A stretch of DNA of 64,000 nt from an uncultured Lachnospiraceae bacterium (lineage in GTDB: Bacteria > Bacillota > Clostridia > Lachnospirales > Lachnospiraceae), in assembly GCA_910576535.1 (NCBI GenBank), contig CAJTKK010000002.1, positions 1 to 64,000 on the forward strand, read 5' to 3'. Every line of letters begins with the position of its first letter. Position 1 is the first letter of the stretch. Shown one piece after another: positions 26,070 through 34,614 of the stretch. Made by a program: the position numbers and the translations under genes. Below the pieces are notes generated by a model. That model saw nothing but the letters and a program-made list of their open reading frames with translations, was not told the DNA's origin and ran no database searches.

Positions 26070-26576
26070 ATGGCACAAGTGGGAATTGTAATGGGAAGCG
26101 ATTCGGATATGCCGGTTATGGCAAAGGCTGCGGAGGTTTTGGACGAATTAGGGGTTTCTTACGAAATGAGGATTATTTCAGCGCACAGGGAACCGGAGAC
26201 ATTTTTTGATTATGCGAAGACTGCGGAAGAAAAGGGGTTTAAGGTGCTGATTGCAGGGGCCGGTATGGCGGCTCATCTGCCGGGGATGTGTGCGGCAATT
26301 TTCCCGATGCCGGTGATAGGCATCCCGATGCATACAACTTCTTTGGGGGGAAGAGATTCCCTTTATTCTATTGTCCAGATGCCTTCAGGAATCCCGGTGG
26401 CTACGGTGGCAATTAACGGCGGGGCAAACGCGGGCATCCTGGCAGCGAAAATCCTGGCGGTTTCTGACAAAGAACTGCTGAAACGCCTGAAAGACTATAG
26501 CTGTTCTTTAAAGGAAAGTGTACAGGCAAAAGACGAAAAGCTTCAGGAAACGGGATATAAGAATTATACAAAATAA
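26070..26576 (+). CDS. purE: N5-carboxyaminoimidazole ribonucleotide mutase, class I PurE
   Basis: The 168-residue enzyme rearranges N5-CAIR to CAIR in purine synthesis. The N-terminal GIVMGSDSDMPVM motif, the SAHREPE catalytic His segment and IAGAGMAAHLPGM are diagnostic. The frame is open further upstream to 25974. However, ATG 26070 follows AAGGAG by 8 bases and matches the normal start of the family. It begins a purE-purM-purN-purD series; purC, purF, purH, purL and purB are absent here. Confidence 0.97.
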   Translation: MAQVGIVMGSDSDMPVMAKAAEVLDELGVSYEMRIISAHREPETFFDYAKTAEEKGFKVLIAGAGMAAHLPGMCAAIFPMPVIGIPMHTTSLGGRDSLYSIVQMPSGIPVATVAINGGANAGILAAKILAVSDKELLKRLKDYSCSLKESVQAKDEKLQETGYKNYTK

Positions 26577-26629
26577 AGCAGCGGTGAGGACGGAGAAAAA
26601 GATGATAAATTGAAATTTCCGATCTGCAG

Positions 26630-26703
26630 GTTTGTGTCTGTGCGGCGTCCACAAACTTGAAAGCCAAATAGGCTTTACGCAACAAAGCCGCACAGAAATG
26701 AGG
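26630..26703 (+). ncRNA. Dispersed leader element, copy B (canonical)
   Basis: This 74-base element sits between purE and purM. Stem P1 is GTTTGTG 26630-26636 with CACAAAC 26650-26656. P2 is CTGTGCGGC 26638-26646 with GCCGCACAG 26687-26695. P1 and P2 interleave, forming an H-type pseudoknot. P3, AAAGCC 26660-26665 with GGCTTT 26671-26676, lies inside. The ATGAGG that follows P2 gives the purM ribosome binding site. Copy C (53691-53764) shares all three stems, with a U-A to C-G compensatory change in P2. Its family is not one I recognise. Confidence 0.75.
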
Positions 26704-26711
26704 AAAATATC

Positions 26712-27737
26712 ATGGACTATAAAAAAGCCGGCGTAGATATTGAGGCGGGTTATCAATCGGTAGAATTGATGAAAAAATATGTAAAAGAAACGATGAGGCC
26801 GGAGGTGCTTGGCGGCTTGGGAGGTTTTTCGGGAGCTTTTTCCCTTGCTTCTATGAAGAATATGGAGAGGCCTACCCTGGTATCAGGGACAGATGGCGTG
26901 GGTACAAAGCTAAAATTGGCATTTTTATTGGATAAACATGATACGGTAGGGATTGACTGTGTTGCCATGTGCGTAAACGATATAGCATGTGCGGGCGGTG
27001 AACCTTTATTTTTCCTTGACTATATTGCCTGCGGCAAGAATTATCCTGAAAAAATCGCTACGATTGTCAAAGGCGTGGCAGAAGGATGCAAGCAGGCCGG
27101 TGCGGCATTAATTGGCGGCGAGACAGCGGAGATGCCGGGTTTTTATCCGGAGGAAGAATATGACTTGGCGGGTTTTGCGGCAGGGATTGTGGATGAAAAG
27201 GATCTGATTACCGGAAAGGGAATCAAACCGGGCGATGTCTTAGTTGGCATAGCTTCTTCCGGTGTACATAGCAATGGTTTTTCATTGGTAAGAAAAGTAT
27301 TTGAGATGACAAAGGACAGCCTGAATACTTATTATCAGGAGCTGGGGAAGACTTTAGGCGAAGCGTTGATCGAGCCTACAAAGATTTACGTGAAGGCGTT
27401 AAAGGCCGTAAAAGAGTCCGGCATTACCATAAAAGGCTGCAGTCATATTACAGGCGGCGGGTTTTATGAAAATATTCCCAGGATGCTCCCGGAAGGCGTA
27501 TGTGCGGCGGTGAAGAAAGACAGTTATGAAGTTCCTGCAATTTTTAAGCTTCTGCAGGAAAAGGGCGGGCTGGAAGAGAAAATGATGTATAATACTTATA
27601 ATATGGGGATTGGCATGGTTCTGGCCTTGGAAAAAGGGCAGGAAGAAAAAGCCATGGAAGCGGTCAGGGCAGCCGGCGAGACGCCTTATGTAATAGGCCA
27701 TATAGAAGCCGGGGAAAAAGGAGCCGTATTATGTTAA
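26712..27737 (+). CDS. purM: Phosphoribosylformylglycinamidine cyclo-ligase (AIR synthetase)
   Basis: The 341-residue enzyme closes the imidazole ring of AIR using ATP. The conserved start MDYKKAGVDIEAG, the LVSGTDGVGTKLK loop, the CVNDI metal-binding region, GGETAEMPGFY and GCSHITGGGFYENIPR all match PurM. The ATG at 26712 lies eight bases after GAGGA, at the end of the leader element, so translation may be influenced by that RNA. The stop codon overlaps the purN start by 7 bases. Confidence 0.98.
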   Translation: MDYKKAGVDIEAGYQSVELMKKYVKETMRPEVLGGLGGFSGAFSLASMKNMERPTLVSGTDGVGTKLKLAFLLDKHDTVGIDCVAMCVNDIACAGGEPLFFLDYIACGKNYPEKIATIVKGVAEGCKQAGAALIGGETAEMPGFYPEEEYDLAGFAAGIVDEKDLITGKGIKPGDVLVGIASSGVHSNGFSLVRKVFEMTKDSLNTYYQELGKTLGEALIEPTKIYVKALKAVKESGITIKGCSHITGGGFYENIPRMLPEGVCAAVKKDSYEVPAIFKLLQEKGGLEEKMMYNTYNMGIGMVLALEKGQEEKAMEAVRAAGETPYVIGHIEAGEKGAVLC

Positions 27738-28381
27738 GGATTGTGGTATGCGTATCCGGTGGAGGGACAAATCTTCAAGCAATTATTGATAACATAAAAA
27801 GCGGGCGGATTAGAAATGCAGAAATTGTACAGGTAATCAGCAATAACCCGGATGCATATGCCTTAAAGCGGGCCGGGGAGAACAATATTCCAGGCATCAG
27901 CATTTCACCAAAAGACTATGAGGACAGAGAAGCTTTTAATGAGGCATTATTTGAGGCAGTAAAAAAAGCAAAGCCGGATCTTGTTGTACTGGCAGGCTTT
28001 CTTGTAAGGATCCCGGAAAAGATGACCGCGGAATATAGATACAAAATGATTAATGTCCACCCTTCCCTCATCCCTTCTTTCTGCGGAAAAGGTTACTATG
28101 GGCTGAAAGTGCATGAAGGGGTATTGAAGCGAGGGGTAAAAATAACAGGGGCAACGGTGCATTTTGTGGATGAAGGTATGGATACCGGGCCGATTATTTT
28201 ACAGAAGCCGGTGGCAGTAGAGGAAGATGATACGCCGGAGAGACTGCAAAAACGGGTGATGGAACAGGCTGAGTGGATTCTTTTGCCGGAAGCCATTGAT
28301 GCAATAGCAAATAACCAAGTGGAAATCAAAGACGGCAGATGCAGAATTGTAAAAAACAGAAAGGACAGGATCATTTCATGA
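27731..28381 (+). CDS. purN: Phosphoribosylglycinamide formyltransferase
   Basis: The 216-residue enzyme transfers a formyl group from 10-formyl-THF to GAR. Family motifs include VCVSGGGTNLQAI at the N terminus, VLAGFLVRIP, INVHPSLIPSF with the catalytic His, and GATVHFVDEGMDTGPII. It overlaps purM at its start and purD by the ATGA overlap at its end, so the three are translationally coupled. Confidence 0.98.
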   Translation: MLRIVVCVSGGGTNLQAIIDNIKSGRIRNAEIVQVISNNPDAYALKRAGENNIPGISISPKDYEDREAFNEALFEAVKKAKPDLVVLAGFLVRIPEKMTAEYRYKMINVHPSLIPSFCGKGYYGLKVHEGVLKRGVKITGATVHFVDEGMDTGPIILQKPVAVEEDDTPERLQKRVMEQAEWILLPEAIDAIANNQVEIKDGRCRIVKNRKDRIIS

Positions 28382-29649
28382 AAGTATTAATCGTCGGAAG
28401 CGGAGGGAGAGAACATGCAATAGCGGCAAGCGTGGCGAAAAGTACGAAAGTGGATAAAATTTACTGCGCGCCGGGCAATGCCGGGATCGGCGAACTGGCG
28501 GAATGCGTGCCTATCGGCGCGATGGAATTTGATAAAATCGTTATGTTTGCAAAAGAAAAGAAGATTGATTTAACGATCGTAGGGATGGATGATCCTTTAG
28601 TGGGGGGCCTGGTGGATGAACTGGAAGCTGCGGGTCTGCAGGCTTTTGGGCCTAGGAAAAACGCGGCAATATTGGAAGGCAGCAAGGCATTTTCCAAGGA
28701 TTTAATGAAAAAATACAATATTCCTACGGCAGCATATGAAAACTTTGATCATGCAGAAGCTGCAGAAGCTTATCTGGAAACGGCAAAATTCCCGGTAGTG
28801 CTGAAAGCGGATGGACTGGCTTTAGGAAAAGGGGTTTTAATCTGTAAGGATCTGCCGGAAGCAAAAGAAGGCGTAAAATCCATTATGCTGGATAAGAAAT
28901 TCGGTTCTGCAGGCAATCAGATGGTTATTGAAGAGTTTATGACAGGGCGGGAAGTGTCTGTCCTTTCCTTTGTGGATGGGAAAACAATTAAGACAATGAC
29001 TTCGGCCCAGGATCATAAGCGGGCCTTGGATGGCGATCAAGGGCCTAATACAGGAGGAATGGGAACGTTTTCACCCAGCCCGTTTTATACACAAGAGGTG
29101 GATGCATTTTGCAGAAAACATATTTATCAGCCGACGGTGGATGCTATGGCAGCAGAAGGAAGAGAATTTAAAGGCATTATTTTCTTTGGCCTTATGCTGA
29201 CGGAAGACGGGCCGAAAGTATTGGAATATAATGCAAGATTTGGCGACCCGGAGGCTCAGGTAGTGCTTCCTAGGATGAAAAACGATATGATAGAGGTAAT
29301 GCAGGCCTGCATAGACGGGAAGCTGGATGAAATTGATTTACAGTTTGAAGACAATGCAGCGGTCTGCGTCGTCCTTGCTTCAGAAGGATATCCGGTAAGC
29401 TATGAAAAAGGTTATGTAATTCATGGGTTGGACCGTTTTGATGAGAAAGAAGGATATTACTGCTTTCATGCCGGTACAAAAAGAGCAGAAGAAGGGATTG
29501 TCACAAATGGTGGAAGAGTTCTCGGCATAACCGCAAAAGGCAGGGATCTGAAAGAAGCAAGGGCAAATGCTTATGAGGCTGCCGAGTGGGTTACTTTTGA
29601 AAATAAGTATATGCGTCATGATATAGGAAAAGCAATCGAGGAGGTATAA
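28378..29649 (+). CDS. purD: Phosphoribosylamine-glycine ligase
   Basis: This 423-residue ATP-grasp enzyme joins glycine to phosphoribosylamine. The N terminus MKVLIVGSGGREHAIA, the KADGLALGKGV ATP-binding segment, QDHKRALDGDQGPNTGGMG and NARFGDPEAQVVLPR are diagnostic. The ATG at 28378 overlaps the purN TGA, and the longer frame from 28339 would intrude into purN. It ends the purine group; the next gene starts 6 bases after its stop. Confidence 0.98.
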   Translation: MKVLIVGSGGREHAIAASVAKSTKVDKIYCAPGNAGIGELAECVPIGAMEFDKIVMFAKEKKIDLTIVGMDDPLVGGLVDELEAAGLQAFGPRKNAAILEGSKAFSKDLMKKYNIPTAAYENFDHAEAAEAYLETAKFPVVLKADGLALGKGVLICKDLPEAKEGVKSIMLDKKFGSAGNQMVIEEFMTGREVSVLSFVDGKTIKTMTSAQDHKRALDGDQGPNTGGMGTFSPSPFYTQEVDAFCRKHIYQPTVDAMAAEGREFKGIIFFGLMLTEDGPKVLEYNARFGDPEAQVVLPRMKNDMIEVMQACIDGKLDEIDLQFEDNAAVCVVLASEGYPVSYEKGYVIHGLDRFDEKEGYYCFHAGTKRAEEGIVTNGGRVLGITAKGRDLKEARANAYEAAEWVTFENKYMRHDIGKAIEEV

Positions 29650-29654
29650 GTACT

Positions 29655-30143
29655 ATGGCTATGGATGCAGCGAGAAAAGAAGCTCTTAAAATGGAAGCAT
29701 TGGGGATTACAAACTACAACAGGCCGTATGTATGCGATATATGCGGCGGAATGATGATATTTAAAGGCTGCGGGGAATATCAGTGCGAGGATTGCCATAC
29801 GAAAGGCTACGATGATTACGGCAAGGTGCGCAATTATATTGAGCAGCATGCAGGAGCCAACTCCGCGGAGATTGAGTCAAAAACCGGCGTAAGCCAGAAA
29901 TCAATCAGGCAGATGCTGAAAGAATCAAAACTGGAAATCACTTCTGATTCCGTAGCATTTATGAAGTGTGAATTTTGTGGGGAAAATATCCGTTCCGGCA
30001 GATTCTGCCAGAAGTGTGAAGTAACCTATCATAGAGAAAAAGAAAAACAGATGAAAGAGAAAATGAAAGGGTTTGGACTGGAGAATGAGGAAGAAAGAAG
30101 GGAGCGCCAGAAAGGTGAAAAGCGTTTCCTCCGCGAGGAATAA
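29655..30143 (+). CDS. Zinc-ribbon and helix-turn-helix protein, YvyF-like layout
   Basis: The 162-residue protein has two predicted zinc ribbons flanking a helical segment: CDICGG...CEDC at residues 26-50, and CEFCG...CQKC at about 105-125. Between them, an ANSAEIESKTGVSQKSIRQML segment resembles a small winged or helix-turn-helix DNA-binding unit. The C terminus is a charged coiled coil. The layout recalls flagellar-region YvyF proteins, but no flagellar genes are nearby. It lies 6 bases after purD with a GAGGTATAAG site, so it is probably co-transcribed with the purine genes. No established function. Confidence 0.65.
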   Translation: MAMDAARKEALKMEALGITNYNRPYVCDICGGMMIFKGCGEYQCEDCHTKGYDDYGKVRNYIEQHAGANSAEIESKTGVSQKSIRQMLKESKLEITSDSVAFMKCEFCGENIRSGRFCQKCEVTYHREKEKQMKEKMKGFGLENEEERRERQKGEKRFLREE

Positions 30144-30183
30144 AGGATAGTTTTCTAAAATACGGTTCAGAGAGGAAGTACGG

Positions 30184-31563
30184 ATGAGAATTTCATTAGG
30201 AAGAAAGTTATTAACCATAGTGCCAGGCATTGCTTTGGCCATAGCAATTTTTATGGGGATGTCAACAGTAAGCATGGCCTATCAGCCGACGGCAGGAATT
30301 GTTTCGGCAGCGGCGGCCAAGGTAAGGAAGGAGCCAAATACTTCCAGCGATGTAGTTGGAAGCCTGCTAAAAGGCAGCAGCGTTACCATTACAGATGAAG
30401 TAACGGACAGTGCAGGATCTGTATGGTATAAAGTGACAGTGGAAAGCAATACGGGTTATATCCGTTCGGACCTGCTGATTAAAGCAACGGTTTCTACACC
30501 GAATACCCAGACACAGACGGTGAACTTATCTGCCGCCTCCAGCAAACCGGCTGCAACTTCCGCCACGCCGATTGCAGAGACAAAAGCTTATGTGAACTAT
30601 AAAAGCGTTGTAGTGCGCCAAGGAGCTTCCACTGACCATGAAATTATGGGTTCTGTAGTAGAAAATACACCGGTTATTATTACTGGGGAAGCAAAAGCGA
30701 ATAATGGGAAGAAATGGTATCAGATCAGATATACGAATCAGTCTGGAAGAGAGGTCGTAGGTTTTGTAAGAGCGGATCTGCTGACAGTAGGGGATCCGCC
30801 AGCGGCATCTGCGCCTGAACAACCCAAGGAAGAACCGGCAGCGCCGGCAGAGGGGGAAGGCGGGGAGGAAGATCCTGCACAGCCCCCGGCAGAAGGGGAG
30901 GGCGGGGAAGAATCTGCCCCGGAGGAAACGCCGGCAGAAGAACCGGCTCCGGAAGAACCTCAGGTAAAACCGGATTATGAGATGGTATTTACCCAGAACG
31001 ATGAAGGCGTGGAAGAATGGTTTTTATATGATAATATTAACGGGACAAGGCAGGCATTATCCAACCTTCAGGCAGCGGCGGAAGCTGGGGCAAATAAAGG
31101 GGAGGTTGACAGTGAGCAGCTTTCTACCCAGAAAATTATCATTATCGTTTTAGCCGTTGCAGTAGCCATCCTGGCTGTGACGGTGGTGTTGTTGCTGTTC
31201 AAAATAAAAGATTTGTACGGTGATGACGACTATGATGATGACGATGAAGAAGATGATGATGAAGATGACGACGAAGACGATGATGATGATGATGATGATG
31301 ACGATGAAGCAGAAGAGAAGAAGCCGAAAAAAAGAACGATTGCCGATAATCTGAAAGCAGTGAATAATGCGGGAAGCGTCAAGATAGCCAGAGAGAAAGA
31401 GAAAGGAAATCTTACAATAAAGAATGTGGAGTATATCCCGGAAGAAGAACCTTTTGAACCGGGGAAACCTGTTGTATCACAGCCGAAAAGAAAAGCAAAG
31501 AATTTTCTGATTGATGATGATGAATTTGAATTTGAATTCCTGAATATGGATGACAGAGATTAA
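30184..31563 (+). CDS. Membrane-anchored SH3b protein with polyacidic tail
   Basis: The 459-residue protein has an N-terminal signal peptide or anchor (residues 1-33). Two bacterial SH3 domains follow, at about 36-105 and 135-205, with the sequence patterns KVRKEPNTSSDVVGS and VVVRQGASTDHEIMGS. Next come a Pro/Glu-rich spacer, a further extracellular segment and a membrane helix at about 317-340. The cytoplasmic tail is a long Asp/Glu run (about 347-380), then basic and acidic segments. SH3b domains usually bind peptidoglycan, so I infer a cell-wall-contacting envelope protein. The ATG at 30184 follows GAGAGGAAG. A terminator lies 10 bases past the stop. Confidence 0.82.
   Translation: MRISLGRKLLTIVPGIALAIAIFMGMSTVSMAYQPTAGIVSAAAAKVRKEPNTSSDVVGSLLKGSSVTITDEVTDSAGSVWYKVTVESNTGYIRSDLLIKATVSTPNTQTQTVNLSAASSKPAATSATPIAETKAYVNYKSVVVRQGASTDHEIMGSVVENTPVIITGEAKANNGKKWYQIRYTNQSGREVVGFVRADLLTVGDPPAASAPEQPKEEPAAPAEGEGGEEDPAQPPAEGEGGEESAPEETPAEEPAPEEPQVKPDYEMVFTQNDEGVEEWFLYDNINGTRQALSNLQAAAEAGANKGEVDSEQLSTQKIIIIVLAVAVAILAVTVVLLLFKIKDLYGDDDYDDDDEEDDDEDDDEDDDDDDDDDDEAEEKKPKKRTIADNLKAVNNAGSVKIAREKEKGNLTIKNVEYIPEEEPFEPGKPVVSQPKRKAKNFLIDDDEFEFEFLNMDDRD
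31222..31313 (+). repeat. GAT/GAC/GAA triplet tract encoding polyacidic run
   Basis: About 90 bases made almost only of GAT, GAC and GAA codons, with a pure (GAT)n core around 31280-31300. Such trinucleotide tracts can change length by slippage in steps of one codon, which would leave the frame intact. Confidence 0.75.
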
Positions 31564-31572
31564 AATACGAAA

Positions 31573-31608
31573 AGATAGGGTATATGGGGACGCCTGTATA
31601 CCCTATCT
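31573..31608 (+). terminator. Terminator after the SH3b gene
   Basis: AGATAGGGTATA at 31573-31584 pairs perfectly with TATACCCTATCT at 31597-31608 around a 12-base loop. It is followed by GTTT only, so the T tract is weak. Confidence 0.65.
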
Positions 31609-31629
31609 GTTTCCGGGAATACTTTTGGG

Positions 31630-31668
31630 TTGACAGGATGTAGCTGCTGTTATAATATTTGTATAACA
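31630..31668 (+). promoter_or_regulatory. gntR-clpC promoter with likely autoregulatory operator
   Basis: TTGACA lies at 31630-31635. Either TATAAT at 31651-31656 (15-base spacer) or TAATAT at 31653-31658 (17) may be the -10. An inverted repeat covers the -10 region: TGTTATA at 31648-31654 and TATAACA at 31662-31668, with a 7-base spacer. Its position suits repression by the GntR-type protein encoded directly downstream. Confidence 0.65.
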
Positions 31669-31702
31669 AAAAGTTTTAATGGAGAGAAAGCAGTGCCGGA
31701 AT

Positions 31703-32080
31703 ATGATAATAGAAATTGATTTTAACAGCGATGAAGCGTTATATCTGCAGCTTAGGAACCAGATTATTTTAGGGATAGCCACTTCCAGGATCAGGGAGGG
31801 GGATGAGCTTCCTTCCGTGAGGCAGCTTGCGGGGGATATCGGCATAAATATGCATACAGTGAACAAGGCATATGCTGTTCTGAAGCAGGAGGGGTTTATA
31901 AAGGTGGACCGGCGCAGGGGGGCTGTGATTTCCATTGATGCAGACCGTATGCAGACGATAAGCGAGCTTCGTAAGGAATTAAAAGTTATTCTTGCAAAAG
32001 TAAGCTGCAAGAATATTTCCAGGGAAGAAGTACATGCTCTTATTGATGAAATATATGAAGATTATGGAGGAATCAATTGA
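31703..32080 (+). CDS. GntR-family transcriptional regulator, YtrA-like
   Basis: This 125-residue protein has the N-terminal winged helix-turn-helix of the GntR family (LYLQLRNQIILGIA, GDELPSVRQLAGDIGINMHTV, LKQEGFIKVDRRRGA). Its short helical C terminus is typical of the YtrA subfamily, which lacks a large effector domain. I prefer ATG 31703 because the product then starts at the usual family position; the ribosome binding site is poor. Its stop overlaps the clpC ATG by one base. In this place other Firmicutes have ctsR-mcsA-mcsB, so it may replace CtsR as a clpC regulator. Confidence 0.85.
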   Translation: MIIEIDFNSDEALYLQLRNQIILGIATSRIREGDELPSVRQLAGDIGINMHTVNKAYAVLKQEGFIKVDRRRGAVISIDADRMQTISELRKELKVILAKVSCKNISREEVHALIDEIYEDYGGIN

Positions 32081-34536
32081 TGCAGCCACAGTTTACGGAA
32101 AAGGCAAGGACAGCCCTGCTGCTCTCAGAGAAAACGGCAGCGGGCTTAAGGCAGGGATATGTAGGGACGGAACATATTTTGGCAGGACTTTTGAAGGAGG
32201 GAACGGGAGTTGCGGCAAGAGTTCTTATAGATAACGGCGTGGAGGAAACGCAGCTTCTGGAGATGATACGGGAACTGATAACGCCGGATACAGGAGTGCT
32301 TGCAAAAGACAGGGACGGATACTCCCCAAGAGCAATGAAAGTACTGGAGGAAGCACACCGTCAGGCAGAACGTTTTGAAACAGAGCGGACAGGAACAGAA
32401 CATATCCTGCTGGCCCTGCTTAAAGAAGGGGAGAATGTTGCAGTCAGGCTGCTGAACACTTTGGGGATATCTCTTCAGAAGGTTTACGTAGATACATTAA
32501 TCGCTATGGGGCAGGACGGAGCATTATATAAAGAAGACCTGGCAAAAAAACAAAACGGGAGAAAAAAAGGCGGTGCATCTGTCCTGGAGCAGTATAGCCG
32601 TGATTTAACTGCTCTTGCACGGAAAGGGGAATTGGATCCTGTTATCGGGCGGGAAGAAGAAATTGGAAGGGTTATCCAGATATTGAGCAGGCGGACGAAA
32701 AATAACCCTTGCCTGATCGGGGAACCTGGAGTGGGGAAAACGGCTGTAGTGGAAGGGCTTGCTCTTAGGATCATAGAGGGTGAAGTTCCCCTTACAGTAC
32801 AGGATAAACGCGTATTGACCTTGGATTTGTCAGGTATGGTTGCCGGGAGCAAGTACCGGGGAGAATTTGAAGAAAGAATTAAAAAAGTAATTAAAGAAGT
32901 GATATCCGACGGCAATGTAATCTTATTTATTGATGAGATGCATACCATTATCGGGGCTGGAGGGGCAGAGGGGGCAATTGATGCTTCCAATATTTTAAAA
33001 CCGTCGCTGGCAAGAGGGGAAATCCAGATGATCGGCGCTACAACGATTTCAGAATACCGTAAATATGTGGAAAAGGATGCTGCTTTGGAACGCCGGTTCC
33101 AGCCAGTCAATGTAGAAGAGCCTTCCGAAAAAGAAGCAGTCCGTATTCTAAAGGGAATTGCAGGAAAATATGAAGAACATCATCATGTCACGATACAGGA
33201 GGATGCTATAGAGGCGGCAGTGAAGCTTTCTGTCCGGTATATTAATGACAGGAATCTGCCGGATAAGGCGATTGATTTAATTGATGAAGCGGCAGCGGCG
33301 CTCCGCCTTAAGACGATGCACGTGCCGGATAAGATGAAAGAGGTAGCGGAGCAGATTGCTAAAATTGATGTCCAGATAGAACGCTCGATCCGGATGGAGG
33401 CTTTTGGCCAGGCTGGGGAACTAAAACGCAGCCAGGATGCACTGATGAAAAAGTATGCCAGGATGAAGCAGCGGTTTGATAAGAACCAGAAGGAACGCAA
33501 GTATGTCGTGGGTGAAAATGAAATTGCAGAAGTAGTAGCGATGTGGACGAAAATACCGGTGAAAAAACTGGCAGAGAAGGAAAGCGAACGATTGCTTAAG
33601 CTGGAGTCCATTCTCCATCAACGTGTCATTGGGCAGGACGAGGCGGTATCCGCAGTGGCGAAGGCTATCCGCAGAGGCAGGGTCGGCCTGCAGGATCCAA
33701 ACCGGCCGATTGGTTCTTTCCTCTTTCTAGGTCCTACCGGTGTAGGAAAGACGGAACTGAGCAAAGCGCTGGCAGAGGCTATGTTTGGATCGGAGAATGC
33801 TTTAATCCGCGTGGATATGTCCGAGTATATGGAAGGGCATTCCGTATCGAAAATGATAGGATCCCCTCCGGGCTATGTAGGATTTGATGAAGGAGGGCAG
33901 CTCAGTGAGAAAATAAGGAGAACCCCTTATTCGGTTGTTCTTTTTGATGAAATTGAAAAGGCTCACCCTGATGTTTTCAATATACTGCTTCAGGTGCTGG
34001 ATGACGGGCATATCACGGATTCTAAGGGGAGGAAGGTTAATTTTAAGAATACAATTTTGATTATGACTTCCAACGCAGGGGCGCAAAGAATTGTTGACCC
34101 AAAGAATCTTGGTTTCTCTGTCCAGTCGGATGACAAGAAAGATTATGATAAGATGAAGTCCGGTGTGATGGAAGAAGTAAAGCGTTTGTTTAAACCGGAA
34201 TTTATTAACCGCATTGATGAAATTATGGTATTTCACCCGCTGCAGAAAGAAAATATGAAGCAGATTACCGCACTGCTTTCCAGGAACCTGGCAAAGCGGT
34301 GCAAGGAACAGATGGACATTGACCTTGTCCTGACTTCTGCCTTAAAAGAATTTATTGTAGAGGAATATTCGGATAATAAAATGGGGGCAAGGCCTTTAAA
34401 ACGTGCAATACAGACAGTGATAGAAGATGCATTGGCAGAAGAAATACTGGCCGGGCGTATCAAACGGGGAGATAATGTAAGCGTAGGAATCAGGGAGAAA
34501 AAAGTGGTTTTTCATAACAAAAAATTAGTGGATTAA
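32080..34536 (+). CDS. clpC: ATP-dependent Clp protease ATP-binding subunit ClpC
   Basis: The 818-residue AAA+ unfoldase feeds proteins to ClpP. It has an N-terminal double Clp repeat (FTEKARTALLLSEKTA, GTEHILLALL) and a first AAA module with Walker A GEPGVGKT (about residue 214). A coiled-coil M domain lies near 410-480, followed by a second AAA module with GPTGVGKT (about 551) and a C-terminal ClpB-D2-small domain. ATG 32080 follows GGAGG by 9 bases and overlaps the gntR stop, indicating coupling. No clpP, mcsA or mcsB is adjacent. Confidence 0.95.
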   Translation: MQPQFTEKARTALLLSEKTAAGLRQGYVGTEHILAGLLKEGTGVAARVLIDNGVEETQLLEMIRELITPDTGVLAKDRDGYSPRAMKVLEEAHRQAERFETERTGTEHILLALLKEGENVAVRLLNTLGISLQKVYVDTLIAMGQDGALYKEDLAKKQNGRKKGGASVLEQYSRDLTALARKGELDPVIGREEEIGRVIQILSRRTKNNPCLIGEPGVGKTAVVEGLALRIIEGEVPLTVQDKRVLTLDLSGMVAGSKYRGEFEERIKKVIKEVISDGNVILFIDEMHTIIGAGGAEGAIDASNILKPSLARGEIQMIGATTISEYRKYVEKDAALERRFQPVNVEEPSEKEAVRILKGIAGKYEEHHHVTIQEDAIEAAVKLSVRYINDRNLPDKAIDLIDEAAAALRLKTMHVPDKMKEVAEQIAKIDVQIERSIRMEAFGQAGELKRSQDALMKKYARMKQRFDKNQKERKYVVGENEIAEVVAMWTKIPVKKLAEKESERLLKLESILHQRVIGQDEAVSAVAKAIRRGRVGLQDPNRPIGSFLFLGPTGVGKTELSKALAEAMFGSENALIRVDMSEYMEGHSVSKMIGSPPGYVGFDEGGQLSEKIRRTPYSVVLFDEIEKAHPDVFNILLQVLDDGHITDSKGRKVNFKNTILIMTSNAGAQRIVDPKNLGFSVQSDDKKDYDKMKSGVMEEVKRLFKPEFINRIDEIMVFHPLQKENMKQITALLSRNLAKRCKEQMDIDLVLTSALKEFIVEEYSDNKMGARPLKRAIQTVIEDALAEEILAGRIKRGDNVSVGIREKKVVFHNKKLVD

Positions 34537-34614
34537 ATGGAAAAAATATATTATACTGTAGTATAGAATGCGTAGAAAAGGAAAGCGCATAAGAGGTTTA
34601 GGAGGACATAAGAA

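Noticed and set aside
32484..33110. Long minus-strand frame of 208 codons inside clpC
   Set aside because: It is a shadow of clpC, with no start signal and Ser/Pro-rich antisense composition.
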